DNA of 42,668 nt, taken from contig JAEYAU010000211.1 in assembly GCA_023404705.1 (NCBI GenBank), forward strand, positions 1-42,668. Direction: 5' to 3'. The stretch's first letter is position 1. Each line of letters starts with the position of its first letter. Positions 10,401 to 16,863 of the stretch are shown here, piece by piece. The notes under the pieces were generated by a model, which made no database searches, was not told the DNA's origin, and saw only the letters and a program-made list of their open reading frames with translations. The DNA is from Pseudomonadota bacterium. GTDB lineage: Bacteria; Pseudomonadota; Alphaproteobacteria; Rhizobiales; Xanthobacteraceae. A program made the position numbers and the translations under genes.

Positions 10401-10980
10401 ACAGCCCGGCGAACGTCTACCTCTAGTCATCGCCTCTGCCGAAGCTGACGGGTTCCGCGTCATGAAGGCCGGATGGGTGACAGCGGAAGGCGTTCGACCG
10501 ATCCAGTCGTTTGATGACCTTCAAGAGTTACTTTCTACATGGGGCGGAACAGAGGTTCCGAAAGGAACGTGGCAGGCCGCTCGCGCGGCCCTGCTCGCTG
10601 ACGCTCAGCAAACAGTCGCCGCTGCTGCGGCCAGACGGAGCGAGCTGGAAACGGCAAGCCGGTCAGCTCAGGCAGCTGCGGCACAGCTTCGCCTGGTCGA
10701 AGAACTGGGCCGAATGCTGATCTGCTTCGAGCCCGACACAGATGACCTGAACGGCAAGTTCCACCGGCTGGCGACTGAGCGAAGCCCCACAGCCGATCGG
10801 CTCCAGACTGTTTACGCCCGTTTGGGTGGATATCCAGATTGGGATGACTTCCACATCACAGACCTTCGAGAGTATCGCGCGGAGCTGACGGCAGCTCAGG
10901 TGAAAACTCGCCTGACGGGCCGCGAGTTGGACGCTGCTTTGGGAGACCCCCGATGGATGATGGCCGGCGCCGCCGGATAG
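7423..10980 (+). CDS. PLD-family nuclease fused to SNF2-type helicase
   Basis: A 1185-aa fusion. Residues about 1-200 form a phospholipase D-like domain with one HxK motif (HAKFGLFVD, His145 and Lys147) and the following GSGNES signature. A single such motif implies that two chains pair to make an active nuclease. From about 275 comes a superfamily 2 helicase of the SNF2/RapA type: DEVGMGKT (296-303), DEGH (405-408), SATPMQ, then in the C-terminal lobe FTGYADTMEYL, CTDAASEGLNLQ and the arginine-finger motif QRIGRVDRIGQ (about 825-835). The last 150 residues are helical and Ala/Arg-rich. It is probably the effector that translocates on and cuts invading DNA. All catalytic motifs are intact. 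It is the fourth gene of the operon; no further gene follows within 80 bp. Confidence 0.88.
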   Translation: MSLSLRDVNWPRFLRAPDGQLVARLYEPALTRAVRYDRCCAYFSSSVLSAAASGFGAFIQRVLDGAVPNKPAIRLLVNEELSENDLNALLDAGQEAPLIDALLSRFGSPASALQKRRLEMLAWLVREGWLVVKVGLMRQADGILHAKFGLFVDAQNDAVVFSGSGNESARGLRGNYEKLEVSTSWTDAERHHHFQEEFAALWSGEDPAVATVSLPDAVRDELIKLAPEAEPPIEGEDNFRRQRAAMLWHYALASPFFADGGAATSDAMAPVTLWPHQRHVVRETAEAWPDGRLLCDEVGMGKTVEAILVLRRLLAGRGIRRALLLPPANLLQQWQAELREKGGLRVPRLEGPRTLVWPDGSRQPVTGLAEALQQDLLLLSRETARTEGNLPALLAAQPWDLVLLDEGHAARRASQIEGEFNAPTLLLGLLRRLQATGQARSIMVLSATPMQTHPWEPWDLLQILGEGGLWLSGFHIVRRFYQAIADLQNGRLTRGEAAGLARLLLETRDRPPAPSELNLPPIEDVQQFSMALTFLPPASREIAVHWLKRCSPLARRMHRNTRQTLRRYHQMGLLDRAPPRRDVKEDPFDFETDEEREVYETVTSYIDRRFQELEGQKPGKGFVMTIYRRRAASSPWALRQSLERRAIGLKAVIAQRAYDDSILDLDDAEELEDLLNVKLTSALPESPDEARTELAEVENLLSRIDGLGGLDTKRDRLVSWVKRLTADGRAVLVFTGYADTMEYLRGSLTGAFGAAVASYSGGGGAIRLGAEWKSVSKEAVTKGLRDGAIKVLVCTDAASEGLNLQAAGALVNFDLPWNPSKVEQRIGRVDRIGQEQSVLPIVNLYLQDSVDERVYRALATRCGLFETFVGPMQPVLSQAMRMLIGREHVNEETLAKAADAIKADPALMQAYPEDDALPIPAEDSLVRPEHAEALLDALDGTDVSVKAETNAVHLIGSGPLRIATHPSGIETNVHASSIDGLDARQWELLRQLQQPGERLPLVIASAEADGFRVMKAGWVTAEGVRPIQSFDDLQELLSTWGGTEVPKGTWQAARAALLADAQQTVAAAAARRSELETASRSAQAAAAQLRLVEELGRMLICFEPDTDDLNGKFHRLATERSPTADRLQTVYARLGGYPDWDDFHITDLREYRAELTAAQVKTRLTGRELDAALGDPRWMMAGAAG

Positions 10981-11070
10981 GATTGCGGGGGCTACAAGGA
11001 GGACTCAGACCGGTTCGACAGCAAGGCGCGCCGCGTAGTCGAGCGTCTATCAACTTGGGGGAACCATTCG

Positions 11071-11316
11071 ATGCCGAAACAGAAACCCTCGCGCTCCGCG
11101 CGCCGTGCCGCGGCCTCAGACCTGCGTCGTCAGACGGCTAATGCGCCCAAGAGGAAGAAGAAGATCAAGATTCCACGGCAAGGACAGCGAGAGTGGCCGG
11201 CTGAACTGCGTGGGACGGTGAAGGGCTACAAGCGACCCGACAGCGGAAAAGCAGGTTCGGTTGCGCTTCCCCAGCTCAGTGCAGGAATGCCGGGAAACGA
11301 AGAAGTCGACCCATAG
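11071..11316 (+). CDS. Small basic protein (81 aa), unknown
   Basis: The ATG at 11071 is preceded by GGGGGA at a suitable distance (about 9 bp). The product begins with a strongly basic region (about 35 of the first 50 residues are Lys, Arg, Gln, Ser or Ala; KRKKKIKIPRQGQREW) and ends in a less charged tail. I recognise no family. It could be a nucleic-acid-binding accessory of the defence locus, a decayed fragment, or a chance frame; only the ribosome site and charge pattern support it. It lies 90 bp after the helicase gene on the same strand. Confidence 0.4.
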   Translation: MPKQKPSRSARRAAASDLRRQTANAPKRKKKIKIPRQGQREWPAELRGTVKGYKRPDSGKAGSVALPQLSAGMPGNEEVDP

Positions 11317-11352
11317 TTGGAATTGTCCGCCACAGTTGACGCGGTGCGCGCG

Positions 11353-11643
11353 TCAACGAAAGGCGAGGCATGATCCTCCACTTGCGAAGAATCCAGCCGG
11401 ACACGCCTGGCCCTTGAGCTTTGGAAAGGCTTTCGGTGCGTCCTTCCTGAAGGCTTGGCAGCAGCTCCCGGATGTGAAGTATCCAGAAGGGCACGTTCCG
11501 GTCTTTGGAATGCGGGGAGCGCCATCGCTCTTGGCAATGCAATAGCCGCCAGCGGCAAACGCCGGGCTGTACGCGAGAGCGAACAAGAGACTCGAGAGCC
11601 CGATAAGTAAAACGCGCAGTCTTGCACGAAGCGTCCCTGTCAT
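11353..11643 (-). CDS. Exported Cys-rich protein with a duplicated CPxGxF motif
   Basis: A 96-aa protein on the opposite strand from its neighbours. Residues about 1-31 are a clear Sec signal peptide (basic start, hydrophobic core LLIGLSSLLFALAYS, then AFA-AGG). The mature part has two copies of a Cys motif: CPSGYFTSGSCCQAFR and, about 30 residues later, CPAGFFASGGSCLAFR, the latter ending the protein. The six Cys imply disulphide bonding outside the cytoplasm. I cannot name the family. The ribosome site is weak. It sits between the helicase and the DUF262 gene, so it may be cargo of the island unrelated to defence. Confidence 0.65.
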   Translation of the reverse strand: MTGTLRARLRVLLIGLSSLLFALAYSPAFAAGGYCIAKSDGAPRIPKTGTCPSGYFTSGSCCQAFRKDAPKAFPKLKGQACPAGFFASGGSCLAFR

Positions 11644-11714
11644 GGTTGTTGTACGACTCTGCCTGCACTCTGGGTGCCCATCGTTTGGTCGAACACTAAC
11701 TTGGAATCCTACTC

Positions 11715-13541
11715 ATGTCATACGACTCATCGACAGTCGCCCGAGTGCTCGACCGCATCAATCGGAGCTACTTCCTCCCAGCCATCCAGCGACCTTACGT
11801 ATGGCAGCCTGAGCAAATCGTAGCCTTGTTCGATTCGCTCCTGAAGGGCTATCCGATCAGTTCGTTTCTATTCTGGGAGATCGAGCCGGAACGCCGATCG
11901 GACTGGGAAATCTACAAGTTCGTAGAGAACTTCCGCCACGGCGAGACTCATAACGAATTGGCTGAGCCCGACGGCAGAGACGTCGTGCTCGTGCTCGATG
12001 GGCAGCAACGACTCACGTCACTGCTCATTGGACTGCGCGGCACCTACACCGTGCGTCCAAAGTATGCTCGGCGGAACAATCCCGACGGGTGGAGCCGACA
12101 GCGGCTCTATGTCGATCTTCTCAAGGATCCTACGGTCGAAAGCCCTGACGCGGAAGATCGCCAGGACATTGGCATCACCTATGGTCTGCGCTTCGCCGAG
12201 CAGGAGCCGAAGAGCGATGGGACGCATCTATGGATGAAGGTCGGAAAGATTCTCGACTGCACCAGCGACAACGCTTTCGATCGGCTCCAAGATGAGATGC
12301 TGGAGCTTCTGCCGGATACGGCCACCCGCGCGCAGGAGCGAAACGCACGCAAAGTGCTTGAGCGGCTGTATCGCACGTTCTGGAAGGACGAGGTCATCGC
12401 CTACTACACGGAGAGGGATCAGTCTTACGATCGGGTGCTCGACATCTTCATCCGCGCGAATGACGGCGGCACGAAGCTCTCCAAGTCCGATCTCCTGCTT
12501 TCCATGATCACGTCAAAATGGGAGGGTGTAAGCGCACGGCAGGAGATCTACGACTTTGTGGACCGGCTCAATGAGGAGTTGGATGGAAAGAACGCACTGG
12601 ACAAAGACTTCATCATGAAGTCGTGCTTGGTGCTCACTGATCTGGATCCGCGGTATAAGGTCGGGAATTTCACGGCCGGAAATCTCAAGCTCATTGAGGG
12701 CAGCTGGAAGAGGATCAAGGCGAGCCTTGAGGCGACTCTCCGCCTGGTGAATCGGTTCGGCATTGACCGGGACAACTTGACTTCAGCCAACGCGCTGCTG
12801 CCGATTGCGTACTACCTACACAGGATAGGCCGAGGCAGTCTCGATGGATCGACGCCGTTCGAGGCCACTAACGCGCGATTGATCCATCACTGGCTGTTGG
12901 GCTCTCTGCTCAATGGCGTCTTCGCCGGCAGCTCGGACCAGACTATCGCCACCTCTCGCGGCATCATTCAGGAGGCCCTCAGATCCTCGCAGGACTTCCC
13001 AGCCAAAGCTCTGGTTCAGGGCCTTGCGACACGTGGCCGGGTGACCGGTTTTGATGACAACAGCATCGAGGGCGTGCTGGAGACGGAGTACGGCGAGCGG
13101 TCGTGCTTCCTCGCCTTGTCGCTCTTGTATGACGCTCACTCTTGGGGGGCAACGAAGTACCACGTCGACCACATCATCCCGCGCTCGCTCGCTGACCGGA
13201 AGGCGCTCATGGCGCAGAACTTGCCGGAGACTCTGATCGAGCGGATCCTGGACAGCGTGAACCGGCTCGGCAACTTGCAGCTTCTGCTGGGTCGCGAAAA
13301 CCTTGAGAAGAGCAATATTCCATTCGACCAATGGATCCAGACGCGCGACCGCGATTTCCTGAGTCGGCACCTCATCCCGAATAAGCCAGAGCTGTGGGAC
13401 GTGCGCTCGCTGCCCGACTTCGTGCGAGCCCGTGAAGACCTTATCCGGAAGCGCCTGCGTGCACTCCAGCTGGAGAGCAGCGGTTCAGGCCATGCCGCTT
13501 CCGCTCCGGCGCCTGAGAGCAGAGCCATCGTGGGAAACTGA
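11715..13541 (+). CDS. DUF262/HNH (GmrSD-like) restriction protein
   Basis: A 608-aa protein with a DUF262 N-terminal domain and a C-terminal HNH-type nuclease domain. DUF262 features are the opening RSYFLPAIQRPYVWQ, the nucleotide-handling motif LVLDGQQRLTSL (Asp95 to Arg99), and FIRANDGGTKLSKSDLLLS. The nuclease side shows HVDHIIPRS (His483, Asp485, His486), then NRLGNLQLLLGRENLEKSN, which supplies the trailing Asn. GmrSD, a type IV enzyme cutting glucosylated or otherwise modified DNA, has the same pair of domains, and DUF262 proteins also act in SspE- and BrxU-like defence. Substrate here is unknown. It has its own upstream gap of about 70 bp and its own terminator-like hairpin, so it is probably a separate transcription unit adding a second defence layer. 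Confidence 0.85.
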   Translation: MSYDSSTVARVLDRINRSYFLPAIQRPYVWQPEQIVALFDSLLKGYPISSFLFWEIEPERRSDWEIYKFVENFRHGETHNELAEPDGRDVVLVLDGQQRLTSLLIGLRGTYTVRPKYARRNNPDGWSRQRLYVDLLKDPTVESPDAEDRQDIGITYGLRFAEQEPKSDGTHLWMKVGKILDCTSDNAFDRLQDEMLELLPDTATRAQERNARKVLERLYRTFWKDEVIAYYTERDQSYDRVLDIFIRANDGGTKLSKSDLLLSMITSKWEGVSARQEIYDFVDRLNEELDGKNALDKDFIMKSCLVLTDLDPRYKVGNFTAGNLKLIEGSWKRIKASLEATLRLVNRFGIDRDNLTSANALLPIAYYLHRIGRGSLDGSTPFEATNARLIHHWLLGSLLNGVFAGSSDQTIATSRGIIQEALRSSQDFPAKALVQGLATRGRVTGFDDNSIEGVLETEYGERSCFLALSLLYDAHSWGATKYHVDHIIPRSLADRKALMAQNLPETLIERILDSVNRLGNLQLLLGRENLEKSNIPFDQWIQTRDRDFLSRHLIPNKPELWDVRSLPDFVRAREDLIRKRLRALQLESSGSGHAASAPAPESRAIVGN

Positions 13542-13545
13542 TCAG

Positions 13546-13580
13546 CGGTGATGCGGCGGCCCTGGTTGGCCGCATCACCG
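13546..13580 (+). terminator. Strong hairpin just after the DUF262 gene
   Basis: Perfect 12-bp arms (13546-13557 and 13569-13580; CGGTGATGCGGC and its complement) enclose an 11-base loop, starting 5 bp after the stop codon. No T-run follows, so it may be a factor-assisted terminator or an mRNA 3' stabiliser. TGATCAGC at 13540-13547 is matched by GCTGATCA at 13595-13602, making a wider inverted repeat. Confidence 0.5.
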
Positions 13581-13678
13581 CAGTCGCCCCGAGTGCTGAT
13601 CAGGCTAGAGAAAGTTCTGACTCATCGGCGGCCGATCAGCGAGCTGATGATCAACCCCGCGAGGCGTGCGCGGCCACC

Positions 13679-14023
13679 GTGAGAGCCGCAATAGAAGTGC
13701 TCCCGGGTGTCACCATCCATCCTTTGGGACACACCCAGCACCTTTGTTGCTATCGCACGAGGGGAGGGCTCACGTTCGCTGTTGAACGACGTGGAGCAAG
13801 TGCCGCGACGCTCTGGCTGCCAGTCGACGAAACGGTGCAGAAAGCGGTGGACGGCCTAGACAGCCAGATCAGCGTGCCCTGGCCCGAGCCCGGGCGGTAC
13901 GGTCGGAACAGCAATCTCAGAAGGCTTCGGGAGATCGCAGATTTGCCCTTGTACCGCGTGAGAGTGTCGTCGCCGGCCGACGCAGTGAGACTCATCACGG
14001 CGTGCAGCTCACTGAACGCCTGA
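13679..14023 (+). CDS. Hypothetical protein, 114 aa
   Basis: The frame starts at GTG 13679 and codes for a plausible mixed alpha/beta protein with three hydrophobic strands (TFAVERRG, ATLWLPVDE, LYRVRVSS) and a final helix (PADAVRLITACSS). No family is recognised, and no signal peptide or membrane segment is visible. A ribosome site is not evident (GAGG is 14 bases away). The frame remains open upstream without an ATG, so the true start is uncertain or the gene may be a remnant. It is the last gene before the tRNA-side boundary of the island. Confidence 0.5.
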   Translation: MRAAIEVLPGVTIHPLGHTQHLCCYRTRGGLTFAVERRGASAATLWLPVDETVQKAVDGLDSQISVPWPEPGRYGRNSNLRRLREIADLPLYRVRVSSPADAVRLITACSSLNA

Positions 14024-14247
14024 CTATGGAGCTTTGAAAACCCTCTTTTGCGCCTCCGCATGCTAGGCATGGGGCCCCCCAACACGGGCGGGTACTTGCT
14101 CCAAAAAAAGACGTGCTGGGTGAGCCAGAGTGTGTGACGCGAGTCGACTCTGCGCGCGAGCAGAGCAAACGGCAGCGGCATGCTTACCCCATGCTTACCC
14201 GCAGGATTGTAGTCGCGCCACAGAATCTAAGAAATGGCCGTAAAACA
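14024..14247. other. Gene-free island end (attachment-site region)
   Basis: This stretch between the last island gene and the tRNA holds no gene I can support. It includes an 8-bp GGGGCCCC palindrome at about 14070, an A-run, and the tandem 11-bp repeats listed separately. Its position at the tRNA 3' end suggests an att region of the integrated element. Confidence 0.45.
14179..14200. repeat. Two perfect tandem 11-bp repeats near tRNA 3' end
   Basis: CATGCTTACCC occurs twice head to tail (14179-14189, 14190-14200), 48 bp from the 3' end of tRNA-Arg. Paired short direct repeats beside a tRNA target are typical of arm-type binding sites of tyrosine integrases or their excisionase. No other function is apparent. 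Confidence 0.55.
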
Positions 14248-14324
14248 TGGCGCGCCCGGCTGGATTCGAACCAGCGACCTCTGCCTTCGGAGGGCAGCAC
14301 TCTATCCAGCTGAGCTACGGGCGC
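14248..14324 (-). tRNA. tRNA-Arg (anticodon CCG)
   Basis: Reading the minus strand gives a complete cloverleaf: acceptor stem GCGCCCG (14324-14318) pairing with CGGGCGC, D-arm with AGCTCAGCTGGATAGAG, anticodon stem CTGCC/GGCAG with loop CTCCGAA (anticodon CCG), and T-loop GGTTCGAATCC. The 3' CCA is encoded (14250-14248). It decodes CGG. The 3' end faces the island, and the gene is intact, so any integration restored the tRNA sequence. Confidence 0.97.
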
Positions 14325-14506
14325 GTGGCCCCTAGATAGACGATGCGGGGCGGGGCGGCAACGCCGCGCTGCGCCGATCCAAGGAGTGTGTTCCCTCGTC
14401 ATCTCGGGAGCTGACCCAGCGCCGGCTCGGGTCCCACCGCCCTTGCGCCGCCGTTCGGAGGTGCTTTCATCCGGGGATCCGAGCTCCGCAGCATCCGGAG
14501 ACCCGC

Positions 14507-15433
14507 ATGTGGCCCGACATCCCTTACGCGCAATGGCGCGAGACCTGTTCCGCGCTGCATCTGTTCTCCCAGGTCGTCGGCAAGTATCGCCTCGCGCGCG
14601 CGCCATGGATCAATCACTCCTGGCACGCGACTCTCTATGTGAATGCCCGCGGCCTGACGACCTCGCTGGTGCCGGACGGCGCCGGCGGCATCGAGATCAC
14701 GCTCGACCTTCTCGACCATGCGGTCGTCGGCGCGTCCACCGACGGACGCACCGCGCGCTTCGCGCTCCGCCCCATGTCGGTCGCCGATTTCCACGCCGCG
14801 TTCCGCGATCTCGTCCGCGCGCTCGGCGGCAAGCCGGAGTTCGACGGCCGTCCCAACGAGGTGCCGAACCCGGTGCGCTTCGTCGATGATCGCGACGCGC
14901 GCCCCTACGATGCCGCCGCCGTGACGCGCTTCTTCCACGCGCTCGTCTCCGTCGATCGCGTGCTCGAGCAGTTTCGCACCTCGTTCCTCGGCAAGGTCAG
15001 TCCGGTTCACCTGTTCTGGGGCTCGTTCGACATGGCGGTCACGCGCTTCTCGGGCCGCCGCGCGCCGTTGCATCCCGGCGGCGTGCCGGGCCTTCCCGAC
15101 AACGTGACGCGCGAAGCCTACAGTCACGAGGTCTCGTCCGCCGGCTTCTGGCCCGGAGGCGCCGGCAGCGACGAGGCGGCCTTCTACAGCTACGCCTATC
15201 CGGCGCCGCCCGGCTTCGCCGATGCGAGCCCCGGGCCCGACGGCGCCCGCTTCGACAAGACGCTGGGCGAGTTCGTGCTGCCCTACGAGGTCGTGCGACG
15301 CTCGGCCACGCCCGACGCCACGCTGCTGCATTTTCTCGAGAGCACGTATCGGGCCGCCGCCGATCTCGCCGGCTGGGACCGTGCCACGCTGGAGTGCGCA
15401 AGCGGCGTGCCGCGGCAGCCGCGGGCGGTGTGA
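14507..15433 (+). CDS. DUF5996 family protein
   Basis: The product (308 aa) begins MWPDIPYAQWRETCSALHLF and continues with QVVGKYRLARAPWINHSWHA and LYVNARGLTTSLVP, the hallmark start of the DUF5996 family of cytosolic proteins of unknown function. The family's later motif is also present (SPVHLFWGSFDMAVTRFSGR, then HPGGVPGLPD and YSHEVSSAGFWPG). His- and Trp-rich conserved motifs hint at a metal or cofactor site, but no activity is established. GGAG lies 7 bp before ATG 14507. It is full length and is the first gene with typical host codon use after the tRNA. Confidence 0.88.
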   Translation: MWPDIPYAQWRETCSALHLFSQVVGKYRLARAPWINHSWHATLYVNARGLTTSLVPDGAGGIEITLDLLDHAVVGASTDGRTARFALRPMSVADFHAAFRDLVRALGGKPEFDGRPNEVPNPVRFVDDRDARPYDAAAVTRFFHALVSVDRVLEQFRTSFLGKVSPVHLFWGSFDMAVTRFSGRRAPLHPGGVPGLPDNVTREAYSHEVSSAGFWPGGAGSDEAAFYSYAYPAPPGFADASPGPDGARFDKTLGEFVLPYEVVRRSATPDATLLHFLESTYRAAADLAGWDRATLECASGVPRQPRAV

Positions 15434-15443
15434 CGATCCAGCG

Positions 15444-15779
15444 CTAGGCGACCGCCCTTTGGTCGGCGACGGCGCGGATCTTGAGATGTACGCCTGTCTC
15501 GGCCTGCAATGCGCCGATCACGCCGAGCAGGTTCTCGGCGGTGGGATTGCCGTCCGGCCCGAACATGCGCATCAGGCTCTTGGGTGGCTTGCCCAGCACC
15601 TTGCCGAGGCGGTCGAAGCCGATGGTGGCGTTGATGTAGGCGCGCAACGCCGCGCGGCCGTCGGCGGTGTCTCCTTGCAGGAGTGCCTGCACGGCCTCCT
15701 GAAAAAGTGCCTTGCGGAACGCGGGGTCGCGCGCCGCGCGCGCCTGCACTGTGGCGCGAAAATTCCGGGTCAATGGCAT
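15444..15779 (-). CDS. Antidote (HigA/COG3636-like) DNA-binding protein, apparently orphan
   Basis: An 111-aa protein of the addiction-module antidote family: MPLTRNFRATVQARAARD at the start, then ALLQGDTADGRAALRAYIN, and the HTH region (IGFDRLGKVLGKPPKSLMRM) followed by GNPTAENLLGVIGALQ. Such proteins bind their own promoter and neutralise a RelE/HigB-type toxin normally encoded directly upstream. No toxin gene is seen. The ATG at 15779 is preceded by GGAAG. The same frame is open back to an ATG at 15830 (MIRWRGYKKRKRAEDDA), a basic stretch that may be the tail of a deleted toxin. A 14-bp palindrome lies right upstream. Confidence 0.75.
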   Translation of the reverse strand: MPLTRNFRATVQARAARDPAFRKALFQEAVQALLQGDTADGRAALRAYINATIGFDRLGKVLGKPPKSLMRMFGPDGNPTAENLLGVIGALQAETGVHLKIRAVADQRAVA

Positions 15780-15828
15780 GGCGTCATCTTCCGCTCTCTT
15801 GCGCTTCTTGTAACCGCGCCAGCGGATC

Positions 15829-15842
15829 ATATGGTACCATAT
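15829..15842. promoter_or_regulatory. Palindromic operator of the antidote gene
   Basis: ATATGGTACCATAT is a perfect 14-bp palindrome 50 bp upstream of the antidote start. A further half-site (ACCATA at 15848-15853) follows on the plus strand. Its place fits an autoregulatory operator bound by the HTH protein; the binding is inferred, not shown. Confidence 0.55.
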
Positions 15843-15983
15843 ACGTCACCATACTCGAAGGGTTGAATACAAGCCCCTTTTCACCGCGGCTCGACCGCGC
15901 CGCCGTGACGGGGGTGGATGCAAGACGCCGCCGCAGTGATCGCCTAACCTGTCCGCCCGACCAAGATGCTTCAGGAGAGTCCG

Positions 15984-16817
15984 ATGTCATCGGCAAGCCG
16001 CGTCATCCTCGTTACCGGCGGTGCCGGCGGCATCGGCGGGGCGATCGTCGATGCGCTGCTCGCGGCCGGGCATTGCGTGGCGGCGGTGGATCGCGATGCG
16101 GCGGCGCTCGCGAAGCTCGGGGCGCATCATGCGGAGGGCGCGACCGCGCGGGATCGGCTGCATCGCGTCACGGCGGAGCTGTCGCGGGTCGAGGATTGCG
16201 CGCGCGCCGTCGCCGAGACGGTCGCGCATTTCGGGCGGCTCGAGGGCGTCGTCAACAATGCGGGCATCGGCATGAGCTCGATCCGGCCCGATGCCGAGAG
16301 CCGGCATCCGGGCATCGCCGAGCTGAGCCCTGAGATCTGGGATAACTTCTTCGCCATCAATGTGCGCGCGCCCATGCTGGTGACGCGCGCCGCGCTGCCG
16401 CATCTCGAGCGCGCCGGCTTCGGCCGCGTGATCAACAACACGACGAGCTTCCGCACCATGCTGCGCGTGCTGCCCTATGGCGCCACCAAGTCGGCGCTGG
16501 AGTCGATGTCGGCCGTGTGGGCCACCGAGCTCGCGCAGCGAGCCATCACCGTGAACGTGCTGATCCCGGGTGGGCCGACCGACACGCCTTTCATCTCCGA
16601 CGCCGCGGGCTGGCCGCGCGACAAGATGCTCAGGCCCGCCGTCATGGGCCCGCCCGCCGCCTGGCTCGTCTCCGACGACGCGGCCGAGTTCACGGGCCAG
16701 CGCATCATCGCGGCGCACTGGGACGCAAAGCTGCCGGGCCGCGAGGCGGCGGCGCGGTCGTCGCGCGCGATCGGCTGGCCCGAGCTCGGGGCCGACGCGG
16801 TCTGGCTGCAGTCCTGA
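15984..16817 (+). CDS. SDR-family NAD(P)-dependent oxidoreductase
   Basis: A 277-aa classical short-chain dehydrogenase/reductase. The cofactor motif is TGGAGGIGG at the N-terminus, followed by an acidic residue at the end of the second strand (AAVDRDA), which favours NAD(H). The family motif VNNAGIG is present, and the catalytic pair is in LPYGATKSALESMS (Tyr and Lys four apart), with NNTTSF as the likely Ser/Thr strand. PGGPTDTPFI follows the active site. ATG 15984 is chosen because AGGAG lies 6 bp before it; ATG 15966 is less well placed. Substrate cannot be told from sequence. It is a single gene divergent from the antidote gene. Confidence 0.85.
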   Translation: MSSASRVILVTGGAGGIGGAIVDALLAAGHCVAAVDRDAAALAKLGAHHAEGATARDRLHRVTAELSRVEDCARAVAETVAHFGRLEGVVNNAGIGMSSIRPDAESRHPGIAELSPEIWDNFFAINVRAPMLVTRAALPHLERAGFGRVINNTTSFRTMLRVLPYGATKSALESMSAVWATELAQRAITVNVLIPGGPTDTPFISDAAGWPRDKMLRPAVMGPPAAWLVSDDAAEFTGQRIIAAHWDAKLPGREAAARSSRAIGWPELGADAVWLQS

Positions 16818-16863
16818 TTTCTTCGTTCTTGATTTGTTCTCAAAGGTGTGTATCCTACCGTCA

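Larger units (their letters stand above)
42..14247. mobile_element. Genomic (defence) island abutting tRNA-Arg, left end outside window
   Basis: Everything from the left edge to the tRNA-Arg 3' end differs from the rest: more A/T at third codon positions, loose gene spacing at the ends, and content dominated by a mobile-element ATPase and restriction-like genes. The right boundary coincides with the 3' end of a tRNA gene, the usual target of tyrosine integrases, and tandem 11-bp repeats lie about 50 bp inside that boundary. No integrase is encoded in the visible part, and I did not find a second copy of the tRNA 3' end. The extent to the left is unknown, and island status is an inference from composition and context. 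Confidence 0.6.

Noticed and set aside
1060..10980. DISARM, BREX or type I restriction as the name of the operon
   Set aside because: There is no DUF1998 (DrmB) or separate DrmA, no PglZ/BrxC pair, and no HsdS specificity subunit, so none of these labels fits.
13750..14181. 143-codon minus-strand frame near the island end as integrase remnant
   Set aside because: It contains none of the tyrosine recombinase motifs (no R..HxxR..Y pattern) and overlaps the better plus-strand gene.
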